A DNA stretch of 64,000 nucleotides from NCBI RefSeq assembly GCF_905220415.1, contig NC_059564.1:1872501-1936500 (forward strand), in the 5' to 3' direction. A model generated the notes under the pieces. That model was not told where the DNA came from, did no database searches, and was given only the letters and a program-made list of their open reading frames with translations. Below are positions 1 through 13,800 of this stretch, piece by piece. The stretch's first letter is position 1. Every line of letters starts with the position of its first letter. This DNA is from Colias croceus (Eukaryota > Arthropoda > Insecta > Lepidoptera > Pieridae). The position numbers and the translations under genes were made by a program.

Positions 1-459
1 AAAAGGGATTTTGCAAAGGTTTTGTTAAAATCAATAGGGCAAACCCAATAAATACCTACATTAGACTGCATGTAATGTAAAGCTCTCAAAATATAATAAT
101 TTACATTATTGTACTAAAATCTTTTCATCATCTAACGGTGGTGAATATAATAAAAAAACAATGAACTAAATTTTAAAGAATTTATTTAGTTCATGTGCGC
201 CTGAAAGAAAAATATATCATTACTTTACTTCTAGACATGATATGAAACATAACACTGTAAATAAATAAAAAAATGTTAATCAAATTATCCCTTACTAGGT
301 TGAAGAACATATGAAATCGATTCAGTAGTTCTTGATATTAGCATGTTCAAATGAACACACAAACTTCAGTTTTCAGCTTTGTATTACGAGAAGAAGCATA
401 GTCTATACTTTATTATATAAACTATACTGTATGTTTTATCTAAAACATTGCGACAATCC
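1..459. other. AT-rich intergenic DNA, nothing recognised
   Basis: No coding region, RNA gene or clear repeat is seen here. The short open frame at 332-517 has low-complexity composition and no recognisable motif. Confidence 0.5.
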
Positions 460-620
460 ATTGACGTCACGCGACGAAAAGTCGCTTTGCCATCCCTACA
501 TGATGTTCCCGCCCTAACTATTCCTACCATGCGCAGTTAACACCCTTGTATAGATCCACAGTCGTAGCCAGGACGTCGGACAGGACAGACCATGTACCGG
601 TAAGTAAATACTCTGTAGGT
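460..620 (+). promoter_or_regulatory. Candidate promoter and 5' non-coding exon of the ITG-like gene
   Basis: A perfect CRE palindrome TGACGTCA lies at 462-469. An initiator-like GCAGTT places a possible start near 535, and two consensus splice donors (GTAAGT) follow at 600 and 619. The first coding exon of the ITG-like gene opens with a splice acceptor only 7 nt before its ATG, so an upstream non-coding exon must exist. This is the best-looking candidate in view, but the link is inference and no TATA box is seen. Confidence 0.33.
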
Positions 621-1087
621 AAGTATACATTTAAAAAAAACGATTCCAAGGACAGGCTGAATAAAAAAAATTCGCGCGCCAATTGAATGACAGATTATAA
701 ATGCGCGCGTAATTAATATTGTTCTTTTTTTTCGCAAAATGCTTTTTAATCTGTACGCTGTGCTTTTTAGCACCTGTGGCGTTCAATTGTTTAAAAAGTT
801 GCCGTTTTTAAATTAAAAGCTTTTTTGTAAATTAATTTAACTTTTCAATGCGCTGTTTGTTGTACTGAACGTTTGCGAGCTAAATTTGTTTTAAAGACAC
901 ACTGCAAGTAATTTTATTGCGTAAGAAATGTTTTAAATGCTTTCTATGACAAGAAAATATAAGAAAATCGATTAAATATTGTGAAATAGTCTTTTTCTCT
1001 ATAAATCAATATAAAATAATACAATGTAGTATTTAAATATACTTGCTGTTTTAATAGTCAGACCGCCATTAACAAAAATCTATATAA
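621..1087. other. AT-rich intron or intergenic DNA
   Basis: No gene is seen. A short pair of CGCGCG-containing inverted segments lies near 673-712. If the exon proposed at 535-599 is real, this is the start of the first intron of the ITG-like gene. Confidence 0.35.
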
Positions 1088-2850
1088 GGTAAACGCAGGT
1101 ATTAACGACCCCTCTAAGGCAATTTCAAAATCAACCATATTTTTTAAGTATACTGGTTCTTCTAAAGATTTATAATTTCATTTCATATGCTAGTGTTATG
1201 TATAAAAAATGTATTTATTGAAGCAAATACATTCTAATAAAGGATTATCTTGTAAAAAATAATTTACAATGTGACTTAGTCGATTGTTGCTATTACCGAC
1301 CCATAAAAATGGCTGTGAAGCTATTAACGATTTTTATGCAGCTATTCCCGATCGTATGTGAGAGGAAGCCTTTTTCCAGCAATGGAATGTATAGAAGCTA
1401 GTGATGATGATGATTACCGATCTTAATAAAATGAAATAAAAATGCAAATATATTCGTATTTTTTAATTGTAGTTATTTTTAATAAAACAAATGAGTACTT
1501 TTTAGTAATGAACTAAATAATTATAATCTTTTAAATTAATCAACATAATACTATTAATATATGTACATATATTAAATTAAGGATTTCAAACTCTAGGATA
1601 TTTCGTTATGCTATTTGATTGATTGCTTCGGCGAGTTGTGTTTTACTGAATACTTTTCGCCGCTTTCGTGGCTCCATATTTCTGGAAAAAATATACCTAA
1701 TTATATGTTTTATGTTAATTTAACCTAAAAATATAATTTTTTTTAATTTTTTAAATTTAATCTAAAAATATAATTTTTAATAGGCACCTATTATGTCATA
1801 AAAGTAATAAAAATATATTTGCACGCTCAATTACGAGCAGAATGTTTAAGGATCAATATTATCTGTATATACAAACATCTTTATTCTACATTCTGCAAAT
1901 AAAGCAATTTGAATTTGAATTTGTAGATGAGAAACTAAACAATCTTTATTCGATCGGTAATAGCTTCCTATAGTTGCTATTGCCGACCCACATGGGTCGG
2001 TATTAAAGTATGTAAGTATAAACCTAAATTGTATTACCGACCCATAAAAAATGGTTATTTTAATTCATTTGATCATCAGACTATAAAATAGATTATAATT
2101 GATTAATGTAATACAAAATATGAACAAATGCATATTGTTTAAACAAAAAAAAAACAATGATTTACTTCTGTAACTATTCGATAGGGATCCTCGAAAATAT
2201 CATAACTTTGTATAAATTGACAACGCTAAAAGACACAACACTAGACAAAAAAGTTTAGTCGCTAATAGATTTTTATGAAGACTCATAGCTTAGATTTAAA
2301 CTGGTCCATAAAACCAATTGTGTTAGTGTGATATAATAACATAAAAGAAAATAAAACAAAAAGTTACGTTGCTGCCATTGCCGACTTACGGGTCGTTGAT
2401 ACCTGCCGCGGCTTAAACTGGTGAAGCTAACACCGTCCCATTTTAATTTTAAGTTTTATCGTTTCAAATTACTTTTTATTAATAAAATGTTGTAAGAAAT
2501 GAAAAGTTGACACTTAAATGCATTGATATTTAGTAATATAAATTAAAGTATAGATGTCATTTGTTTGTAAATGTCTTAAAAAGATACTCACAGTACTTAC
2601 CCGAAGGAACAACGGAACAGTACGACACGTCCTGCTTCCACGCTACCCCGCAGCAACTTACGCATTTTAACTCTTTTTTGCTCAGTTACTCACTCTAACG
2701 TTAAAGTATACGATGCTCAAGTAATACATTCGTGTATAACTTTGCCTACCTATAGCTAGAATAGTTCTGGAAACGTTTAAATTTCGAATTACTTTTATAG
2801 GTCGGTAATACCTTCAGATTTTCGATGGGTCGTTGATAGCTGCGTTTACC
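1088..2850. mobile_element. Non-autonomous TIR element, 1.76 kb
   Basis: The ends are inverted: GGTAAACGCAG at 1088 mirrors CTGCGTTTACC ending at 2850, and the similarity continues as TATYAACGACCC. Short motifs containing CCGACCCAT or GGGTCGGT recur inside (about 1270-1345, 1960-2050, 2375-2400, 2805-2835), as expected for transposase-binding subterminal repeats. No transposase frame and no clear target duplication are seen. A LINE 3' tail sits inside near 1855-1925. Confidence 0.6.
1855..1925 (+). mobile_element. LINE 3' tail fragment
   Basis: The segment ends in a polyadenylation-like AATAAAG followed by short tandem TTTGAA repeats, the usual 3' end of insect non-LTR retrotransposons. It lies inside the TIR element at 1088-2850, so it inserted there. 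The 5' boundary is unclear. Confidence 0.4.
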
Positions 2851-3022
2851 CTACACCTTTATGTACAGAGTACGCTAAAATAAAAACTTTAACAGAGAAA
2901 TCGGTTTTTTGATGAATGTGTCACGTTAAATTATAAACATTGTTAGGTTCGAATGCACAATTTTACAATCTTACGGTGGCAAATATAACTTGTCCTTTGA
3001 GATATAGGTATACAACAAATAT

Positions 3023-3059
3023 GTTTGCGTTTTACAGTTCCTTACTGTAAAACGCAAAC
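3023..3059. repeat. 16-bp hairpin
   Basis: Perfect inverted repeat: 3023-3038 pairs with 3044-3059 around a 5-nt loop. No element boundary or gene end is nearby. Confidence 0.6.
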
Positions 3060-3259
3060 GTAGATCTATCTATTTTTTTTTATTTATTACGTAGATAATA
3101 TAACGTAAACATGAGAGTCGATATAATTAATTTTAATTTTTTATGTTAGTTAAAAATCCAATTTCTGTTAAATCTATGTGGATTTATTTAAAATCAAGTT
3201 AAACAGCAATCAAGGAAAACAGAGAGCTGCAAAATTTCTGACTCTATCGACCTTGATAG

Positions 3260-3447
3260 TCACTACATAGTATGAAACAAAGTCGCTTTCTCTGTACATA
3301 TGTCCCATTGTATGCTTAAATCTTTAAAACTACGCAACGGATTTTGATGCGGTTTTTTTAATAGATAGAGTGATTCAAGAGGAAGGTTTTAGTATATAAT
3401 TTATTAGGTTTTAGACAAAGCAGACGAAGCCGCGGGCGGTAAGCTAG
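3260..3447 (+). mobile_element. Non-autonomous Helitron, family C
   Basis: It starts TCACTACATAGTATG and ends with the hairpin GAAGCCGCGGGCGG followed by CTAG|T. TC at the 5' end, CTAG at the 3' end and the terminal GC hairpin are the Helitron signature. Related copies lie at 7464, 10643, 12014, 25751, 35188 and 46984. Confidence 0.75.
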
Positions 3448-3805
3448 TAATATTATAAAAACAAAATATCGTAGTTATTTAGCGAACATGTTCTATTATG
3501 ATAAATAATTACCAATACAAATTAATTTACACATACCTAATTATTCAAATCAAATTTTTACACCTTCGACAAAGTTGAAATAAATAACAACAGTAGCAAT
3601 TATTTACGTTATAATAATAAAATGAAGCTTATACTTACTTATCTTAGCCCCCTAAATTCTAAAAAATATCTCAATGAAAATCTGGGGCAGATAATTAAAC
3701 ATCATCTGATACGATTTAAATAATTCATATAAAACTCTACTCTTAGTGGGAAAAGTCTAGAAAAATCAGTTTTACTCGTTTTAATGCAAACATATTACAT
3801 GTATG

Positions 3806-3969
3806 CGCATTGCTCCGCTCCTATTGGTCTTAGCGTGATGATATATTATATATTCGATAAATGGGCTATCAAACAGTGAAAGAATTTGAAGAAGAACTGG
3901 ACCAGTAGTTCCTGAGATCAGCGCGTTCAAACAAACAAAATATCCTTCGCTTTATAATATTAGTATAGA
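3806..3969 (-). mobile_element. Helitron family B, truncated
   Basis: Reverse-oriented copy of the family whose body reads GAACGCGCTAATCTCAGG and GATAGCCCATTTATCGAGG. The 3' hairpin and CTAG end are missing, cut at about 3806. Confidence 0.6.
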
Positions 3970-4221
3970 TTTAAAAATAAGAATCTAGCTCTTTCTGACT
4001 TTTGTCCTTATACTAGAAAAATTGCAAAAGTTATTGGGATAAATAAAAAAATAATTCGTTTACAAACTTGAAACTACAAATGGTTTGAGAAAAATAAACA
4101 GATTCCTTCTGACTCTGATACCCAAAATATTGATTTATAATTTTAATTGAAAAATAAAAGTGAAAATTCTTAAGTTTACGAATTATTTGTTATATTTTTG
4201 TTACTCATTGATGTGCTACTT

Positions 4222-4315
4222 ATACTTCTTTCCTCTTTCCTCATTCTTCTTTCTTCTGTCTTCTTTCTTCTCTTTTCTTATCTTTCCAATAGACTAACAA
4301 TACAATCTCTTGCAG
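4222..4315 (+). promoter_or_regulatory. Long polypyrimidine tract and splice acceptor of first coding exon
   Basis: About 60 bases made almost only of C and T (roughly 4222-4287) lead into TTGCAG, with AG at 4314-4315. This is an unusually long pyrimidine tract and marks a strong acceptor for the exon that begins at 4316. Confidence 0.75.
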
Positions 4316-4463
4316 TATCAACATGGGGATCACAGCATTACTAGTGCTGACCTGCCTCGGGTCAGGCTACGCTTGGGGGGGTCTGTTCAACCGCTTCAGC
4401 TCTGACATGCTGGCCAATTTGGGGTACGCGAGGTCCCCGTACCGTCACTACCCATATGGACAG
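4316..4463 (+). CDS. ITG-like: ITG-like exon 1 (signal peptide and N-terminal peptide)
   Basis: Seven 5' UTR bases precede the ATG at 4323. The exon codes residues 1-47: a 17-residue signal peptide ending GYA and then an aromatic, basic segment with no cysteine (WGGLFNRF to YPYGQ). It ends CAG|GTATGT after a complete codon (phase 0). Confidence 0.9.
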
Positions 4464-4779
4464 GTATGTGGATTGTTATTTCTTATTTTAAAACTAGCTG
4501 CGTCCCGCGGTTTAACCCCAGTTTTTTCCTTTTAATCCTTATTTTCCTGTTGGAAGGTCGCTATAAAAAATAGCTTATAACAACAGTTTTAAAGCAACGG
4601 CAGTGAACGTCACGTCAAAATCGGTTCAGCCGTTCCTGATATTAGCTAACAAACAGACAGAAATTGTAAAAATTACTATTTTCGTTTATGTACAGTGTAT
4701 ACATTTATATATGCATATAGTAAAAATCAATTATTTCAATATTAAAAATAGACACTCCTATTTTATTTTTGATATATAT

Positions 4780-4817
<38 letters not shown>

Positions 4818-7800
4818 TTTTGTTTCATCAATAATTAATAATTACACTAATCCACTTATAAATTACAAATCGTTACAAAAGCCTTTTTCGTAATTATCGG
4901 CTTCTACGAATAATGAAAATGAATTTATCGATCCAATTCTATGAAGTGACGTCACTAGGCTAAACTTATAATGTGACTAGCTTACCGCCCGCGGCTTCGC
5001 CCGCTTTTTCTAAAACTATTTGAGATTTAAACTATCCTATCTCTCAAGTTGAATCGAACTGCACATGGTGTGCGAATTTTATTATAATCGGTTAAGTGGT
5101 TTAGGAGTCCATTGTAGTGACACGAGATTTATAATATATTAAGATTGGTAGAGTAAAGTTATAGAAATACGCAATAATATCCGTATAAACAGAATTATGT
5201 ACAAAAACCATGTGCAATTTATTTTTAAATGAAATTTATAAAAAAAGATCGTGTGTGCCAAGCACACGTGATAGAAGTGAAACTTCTTTGGCAAGATCCA
5301 AAGAAACCAAAATCTTGCCTTACTCCACGTGACGGCATTGCTACCTACGTCGCGACCAAATTTTACTCTAAACGCGCCTAAAGAAGTTTCACTTCAAAAA
5401 TTTAATTATTTAATTATTGTTATGGCATTCTATCCTATTTAACATGCAAAATCTATAAAGATTAAATTTCAATTCATATTCCAATTGGATTTACTATTTC
5501 ACATCCCTTCAGAATATTTTCCTCAATAACGTAGTCACTTTTATAAAGAAAGAAATCATTTATTCCAACACACACACACACATAACTGAACAAAACAACA
5601 AATAAATTTATGTGTGGTTTCGTTTTTTTTTAGTTTCCCCCAACTCCAAAATGACCATCATCATCATCACCTTTACTAAAATAAACATCATCATCTTAGA
5701 GACTACGAATTTTATTTACCCTAACGGCCTAACCAATTAAAACTCCCTCTATATATTTTTCTGGCTAATTATTATGTCATACATACACATAAATCTTCGC
5801 ACATTCTAGCTCTACATAAACCCCCTTAATCTATAATAATTACTCTATCAACTTTAAAATTAACTATATACGTCATGAACACGCCATAAACCTATTTAAT
5901 AAAGGTCACGTGTATGGATCACGAAACTAAGGATTTTAGCCATGCATGAGCGGGCATTGAGTGAACACGACTGAATGAAGTTTATTTTTAAACAGTTGAA
6001 GTAGACCTCTTTGATGAAGACCTTTAAAGCTCCTATATGTCACAGATCAAACAGCTTCTGATGTCTATGGACACAGGACAGGCATTCTATAACCGAATAC
6101 CCCTAACCTAACCAGTAAACTAGAAATTATTAGTTTATTACCATTAAGTTCAAATGCTAACCACTTTTTTACTATTATACAATAATTTAAAAGATTTTTT
6201 TTAAAGAATAGAAAAAAATCACGAGGTCGGAATCGAACCCGCGTCTTTCTGCCATTCCAGGATGACGCATAGCATCTTATTATTTAAAAAAAATAATGAT
6301 TTGAATGTGCCGTTTTTAAAGATCCTAGTGATTAAGTATTATTATTATATTTAGATTAGTTACCAATCAGCACTATTTACTTATATACTTCATAGATTAC
6401 AAATAAAAAATATGACTAGTCTACAATACAATTTCGAGTTTTATTAATTGTTGAGGATATTAATTACTAAGGGTAATTATTTCCTAGGTGGAACCCGAAG
6501 AGATCTACGCGGAGGCCCTTGAAGGCAACCGCATAGAGGACGCTGATGAGACCCACTGCTATAGCTCCCCCTGCATCACCAACGGGGACTGCTGCCGTGG
6601 CCTCATGTGCTTGGAGACAGGTAGGATTTAGTCCGTAATCTAGATTAAGCATGTCTTTATGAATAGAGTCTATTTGCTTATGGAAACTGCTGTCGTGGGC
6701 TGTGCTTGGAGACAGGTAGGATTCGTTTCATAATAAGTTAGCATTACTTTATATTTTATGCTGACCAGACCTACTGCTACAGCTCCCCCTGTATCCGCAA
6801 TGGGGACTGCTGCCGTAGCCTCGTGTGCTTGAAGACAGGTAGGATCTATTTCATAATCTAATTTAAGCATATTTTTATGAAAATGGACTATTGTGCATCT
6901 TTATCTTTACACCAGGGTTGCAGAAACTTCTGCAACACACGCTGAATGTTTTGTCCCTATAAAAATAACGTTATTTATTTTAAGTACAATAAAAAGTTAA
7001 GTGAAATATGATAATGATTCTATAATATTAATATGTCGTGGGCATATCGTAGATTTGCTCACTTCATGAAATGATCGATCATTGGCATCGATACATGGCC
7101 ACGACATGTACATAACACAATATACTTACCTACAAATATTTTTGATTTTAATCTATATTGGTCGTTTTCTAAAAGTAATTGAACATTTAGCGCACAAAAT
7201 TTACTAAAATAATAAAGTAACCCCTACAAACTAAATTACTCAATATTTTCGGGATACCATTAAAACTTTTACAGTTCACTAACTTCTGAAATGAATTTGC
7301 TTTGTTCCAAACTACAGGCTTGATAAAGTATTTAATAATTTTTTGATCAAAGATAAGTAATGTAATAAATTGGTTTTATCTCAATTTACAACAAGACGAT
7401 ATTTTGTACTTATTTGGCAAATTCAAACATAAATACAAAGTATGATAAATAATGATCTTTGTATCACTAGATAGTATAAAACAAAGTCATTTTAACTGTC
7501 CCTATGTGTATATGCTTAAATCTTTAAAACTACGTAACGGATTATGATGCGTTTTTTTCATAGATAGAGTGATTAAATTAAAGAGGAAGGTTTTGGTATA
7601 TAATTTATTAGGTTTTAGATAAAGCATGCGAAGCCGCGGGCGGATAGCTAGTTTAGCAATAAAAGTAATTTTAACGGATTTAAAACATGAATTAAAAAAG
7701 CGCGTTTAATATACAATTTTACAATATCTTAATTTACAACGAGAAAATCTTTAGAAAAAGAAATACCAAACTAAGGGCCGATTTTGCAATCCTTGGTTAA

Positions 7801-10800
7801 AATTTATTGGTCCAATAAAACACAATACGGAAAATTATAATACATTTTTGAAATTGTTGAATAAATTTTAAGCAACGATTGAAAAATCAGCCCTAAATAT
7901 TTTATTTGCTTCATGATACACTGCAGTGTTCGTAAATCTAAAATAAATACCTAACCATTCAGAACTGCATAGTTCTCGAACGAATTTGAACAACTAAGCA
8001 GCTGAGTATTTTACGTCAGCAATATTTTCTTTGTCAGCAGTTTTGTTAAGGTTTCTAGTTCTTATTTACAATAATAAACACGTATATATCATTAAATAGT
8101 AGACTAGCATTCCGCCCGCGGCTTTGCCCGTGTAGTCAAAAGAAAACCCGCAAAGTTTCCGTTTTCTTGGGATTTACGGGATAACCCTTGTTCTTTCATA
8201 AGTTTAAAACTATCTTTGTTCCAAATTGCAATCAAATCAGTTTAGTGGTTATAACACGAAGAAGAGACAGACAGACAAACAGATTTACTTTCGAATTAAT
8301 AATGTCAGTAGATAGTATGGATTAATAAAAAATGAACCGTATTCCTATGTGGAAGAGTAATATCACATATGTTTCACTTTGTTTGAACGCGCTAATTTCA
8401 GTAACTACTGGTCCGAATTGAAAAATTCTTTCGTTGTAAGATAGCCCATTTATCGAGGAAGGATATAGGCTATATAACATCACGCTAAAACCAACAGGAG
8501 CGGAGAAACGCGGGTAAAACTTAGGTATATAAGCTGAAACGTTAAAACTGTAAAAGATAGTTATTTTTGACGTAACATGCCATTTTTATATCGTAATCAA
8601 TAAACCATGCGTTGGTTTTCAGTAAACATGAGCTTGTTAAAAATATATGAATTATATTTGAAAAATCGTTTATTCCCGGAACGAAAATTAATTGCAAAAG
8701 TTCGAGCATAACATTTTTCATAAAGTTATATTTTGATCGGATATGTGAACCGATTTCCATGAATTATAGCATCAATTTATGTTCAAACTCAAGCTCATTA
8801 TTTTTATTTGACGCTATAAATCGAAGCATCAATATTATGCTATTTTATAACATTTGTTAAATATAGAACAGTAATCACTTTTTGTTAAAAATAGCTTGAT
8901 CTACATCATCATCATCATCATCAGCCCATATACGTTCCCACTGCTGGGACACGGGCCTCCTATGAGGGGATTGATCTACATAGGTCAGGTTATTTTTACG
9001 TAAAGATGGTACAAATATGGAAAATGTATTAAGAACGACGGATCTACAAGTAGGTAAAACCAATCTATACTAATATTATAAAGCTGATGAGTTTGTTTGT
9101 TTGATTGAACGCGCTAATCTCGGGAACTACTAGTCCGATTTGAAAAATTCTTTCGGTGTTAGATAGCCCATTTATCGAGGAAAGTTATAGGCTATATATT
9201 ATCATGCAACGACCAACAGAAGTGGAGCCACGGCCCACGGGGGTGAAACCGCGCGGAGCAGCTAGTCTAGGATAAGTTGGTTATTATTCGTAATCCTAGT
9301 CCTATTAAAAACTGCGAAGCATTGTTAAAATTTGAATTTCTCTTAAAAATTGTATAACCTTATATTTATTGTATAACCTCTATCTCTATAAAAATGTATC
9401 CCTGTTTCCCTTGGTCACGGCATCACGCGCGAACGTCTGGACCGATTTCGATAAAAAATTGCGCCGAACAAAAAAGAACGTGTGAGCCGACCACACGTGT
9501 CAGAAGTGAAATATTTTTGGCAAGATTCAAAGATACCAAAATAGTCACCTTACTCCATGACGTGACGGTATTGCCATGACGCTACCCTGAAATTTTACTC
9601 CTAACGCGCCTATAGAGGTTTAACTTAAAAAAGGAAGGAATTAAAACAATACAATTGATATTATGGAAAAACTGAACGTCAAGTCACGTGAACAGCTAGT
9701 TAAGCAGAAAAAGCTAAAGAAAAACGCTATCCACTCAACACGAGTTGAAAAGCTCTTGGGAGGTGTGAATTAGAGAGAGCTTTTAACATAAAAGGGAATT
9801 TCACTAAATGGCGTTTACAATTTTTTTACTTTTTATTATTTATAATAAAAAGTAAAAAAATTGTAAAAAGTATAACTAAAATATCAAATACACTTTAGTG
9901 TATTTGATATTTTAGTTATACTTTTTAGATACAGTCTAAATGAATATAAAAATTCGATAACCGGGAGAGATTTTAACTGACAATCTGAATTTATGAAGTT
10001 AATAATGAAAATATATCACAGAATTTTTGTTAAGCTATAATTGCTTCTATCGCGGGCCTTGAGCGCGGGAACCGAATCGAGAAATTTCGTAACGAAAAAA
10101 CCTCACGCTCCCCACTCCGACGGGCGGAGGTGTGGCTTGAAGGCATAGCATGCAGTAGCTTTACCGCGGAAGTCCCCGAGTGCCACATGTCGTTTCTTTT
10201 TTTTTTCTATAAAGTGTATTTTAAATTAATAACAGAATATTCGAATATTTATGAAATTGAAATCGAAAATATCTAAAAAAAATAAATCATTGCATTATAT
10301 ATTTTTATGAGTACCTTTTTAAATTTTTTCCCTTTTGATAGTCATATTTATCAGAGCTTTCAGAGGACAAAACCAAAAGAAAACAAAAAAAGATATTCGT
10401 TTCCCTTTTATATCAAAAAAGTTTTGTCAAAGAGACCTAACTTTTATAAAGTTCAGCTTCTTAATCCAAAGTCTATTTATGAAAAAAAATAATTTTATTT
10501 CTACTTCAAACATTTCGAATAAGAAAATCGTCACCTTACAAATATAACTTGTAATAGAAAAAGTTTATTTGCAGATCTATTTCAAACTTTTTAATTAACT
10601 GAAGTTTTCTGGTTTTAATAATAACTTTGTTCTTGTTAATATTCACTACATAGTATAAAACAAAGTCGCTTTCTCTATCCCTATGTGCCTGTATGCTTTA
10701 ATTTTTAAAACTACCTACGCAACGGATTTTGATGCGGTTTTTTTTAATAGATAGAGTGATTCAAGAGGAAAGTTTAAGTATATAATTTATGAGGTTTCAG

Positions 10801-13800
10801 ACAAAACGGGAGAAGCCGCGGGCGGAAAGCTAGTAAATTATAAATGAAATGAAAAAGTCGCAGTTAGTACCAACTTTCTAATCTAATTTTCGCAAAACTG
10901 CTTAGAATAAGAAATGTTATGTTGCCATGGTAACCATAATGAACAACAAAATGGACGTCATCAATTTATTTTATGAAACAAAAATAACTATACTGTACCT
11001 ACTAAATACCGATTTGATACTTCATAATATAGCCAATTATAATAGAAGATTCAAGTTGCCTAGTGGAAATCGCTCATAGCGATAAGGTCTCCCGTTTTTT
11101 GTCCACTTAAAAAAGACATTTTATTTTGATGTAAAGTATGTCTTTTATGTAGAGATGTTACGTCATATAATTGAGCAAAGGTCAAACGGTCGAAGCCTAG
11201 GGCGTCTGAGAGAGGAGAACCTTTTAATAATGTTATTTTTTGCCTACATACAAAATGGTTTTATTTTTATTACAATGGCAAAGATTGCCCTCGGGTGAAT
11301 GTTGTTATTTAATACACTAGCCGCTTGTCCCGGCTCTGCCTGGATTCACTCATGATAAAACAAAATAGCCTACCTACCTATATCACTAAGAAATAATATA
11401 GCTTTCTGCTTGTGAAAATGTTAATCGGTCCAGTATTTTCGGAGCGTTCTTTCCAAACAAACATACTTACAAACAAATGCAGATACATCTAAAACTCGCT
11501 ATGGACAATAGAATCGCGTATATTGCAAACAATTTGATGCGATTTTCATACTTTTCAATTATTTATTAGCTAATAAACGTTCTTCATAAACACGTTCTTC
11601 ATAACAATTATGCTATAGGTAATGTAATGATAAAACATCACATATGCATATACGCAGAAACTGTTGACAATAAAATCAATTTTCATATTTGTATAGCTGG
11701 TATAATTAAAACCTAGTTCATTCAATTAAAATCTAATTACCAAGTAATATAAAACATGAAAATCTTACATAATATTATCAAATGTGAAATTCAAGGATAA
11801 ATTTATTGTTTCATTCTAAAATTATTCACGAGGGATTTATCAAAACCCTCGTCTGAAATACAAATTATTTTGTACATTTACAAATGTATAGGGTTGACAC
11901 TTGGCACGTTTGTGTTTTTAAATCCTCGATTTAATTTAATATTTTGTTGTACTAGATTGAAGTAATTTTGTTTTGTAGGCTATATCACGACTTTTTCATT
12001 TGTTTATTGTTGACTAGCTTACCGCTTTGTCTAAAACCTAATAAATTGTATACTAAAACCTTCCTCTTGAATCACTCTATCTATTAAAAGAACCGCATCA
12101 AAATCCGTTGCGTAGTTTTAAAGATTTAAGCATACAAAGAGACATAGGGAAATAGGGACGGAGAAAGCGACTTTGTTTTATACTATGTAGTGATGATACA
12201 AAAATTACCAGTCCTAAACGCAAAATTTTCTGCGCCACGCTTTCACCCTCCGTATAGTTGAGCTACAAGACTACCAAGTTTCGTCAATATCCTTTTAATA
12301 GATACAATTAAATCATTATTGAACCATTCATTGCATCTTTCCATTTTTAATGTAGTATAAAACATTGCTTATTAGATGCAGAAACAAAACCTCAAAAAAT
12401 TAAAAAATTAAAATTTTAATATCCATGTTGGCAGCCCTATTATTTGTATTTCAGTTTAAATCTCGTATACGTATGAAATCCAGAATTATTTTAATTCTAC
12501 AAAATGATGAAACTGTGATATTTCTATTTAAAACTTTAGATTTGATTAAACCCATTTCAGTTGTCATTAAAATGTGTAGGTACTCTTACTTTACTTTTTT
12601 ATAAAATTAATCAACACAACTAAGAACATTAATAAAAACGTTCCAAATGTTTCAACATTTAAAATATATCTCACAAATAAAAACTACGTGCTAGCAACCC
12701 TATTTAATAAATCCTTTTTCATATTTCAGTACAACAGACGTTTTTAAAGCATGTCGTTATGTAACTTTTATATGACTTGTCATGGAACAATTATTTAAAA
12801 AATCTTCATAAAAAAAATCATTTTAAAATCGAATATTGGCAACCGTTTGATTAAATCGATTTATTATTCTTAGCGAACCACTAAAATTAACCCATTTCAT
12901 AATCCAATTAAGTTAAATAATCAGATTATTTTTGAAGTTAAGCCTTGTATAAGCATTTTATTGAGTACCTATGCAATACTTATTTTGAACTAGTATGTAT
13001 AATATTTATATATCGTTTGCTTTTTAATCTATACTACCTAGCTGTTTGTCTCGGCTTCACTTGGCTACCGTAACAATCTAACTTTTTAATTCTAGGACAT
13101 TTAGAATAGTTTTTAAATCGTCGAAATCGTTACAAACAAAATAGCACCATAGTAGCATCGTTAAGAGATGGATGTTTCTTTTTTTGGTGATTTAAATTTT
13201 TTCAACAAACCAAAATCATTCAAATCTATTTAGTTATTACTAGCTTTCCGCCCGCGGCTTCGCCCGCTTTGTCTTTAATCTAATAAACTACACTAACACC
13301 ACAGAATAAATTAATTTTAGCTAAGGATACTAAAATCTTCCTCAGTCCATTAAAAAAATCACATGAATCAAAATTTAATGTTCTTTATGATTGACTTAAT
13401 ACAAGTCACGCAAAATAAAATTTACGTTTAATAAAATTAATTTACAAATATGTATAAAATCTATACCTTTTTTGTGTGTCGATAATTAATTATAAATAAA
13501 TAAATAAGTAGGGATTTACATTCTTCGATTGAAAGACAGCTCAGATAAAAATACATATTATAAATTTTTTCATGCAATTTAAATCTAATTTCCGTCATTT
13601 GTGAATACGGGATGAAAGTGTTTTTCATCCAAATAGAAAATTAATCTTTTCCTTCGTAATAAACAATAATATTACGTGCTTCTAATAAATAAATGATCAA
13701 AGAAATTAATTAACGTTCAAATAAATTTTAAGCCAGCGAATTGCTTTCGCAAAATAATTCTCCGAGGAAATCAGGAAAATTGTTTATTATTATTATGATT

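Noticed and set aside
4603..4893. 96-codon open frame in intron 1
   Set aside because: It runs through a (TA)n microsatellite and a Helitron remnant; low-complexity translation.
6467..6870. Minus-strand frames over exon 2 and its copies
   Set aside because: They are antisense shadows. Their mutual similarity reflects the exon duplication on the + strand.
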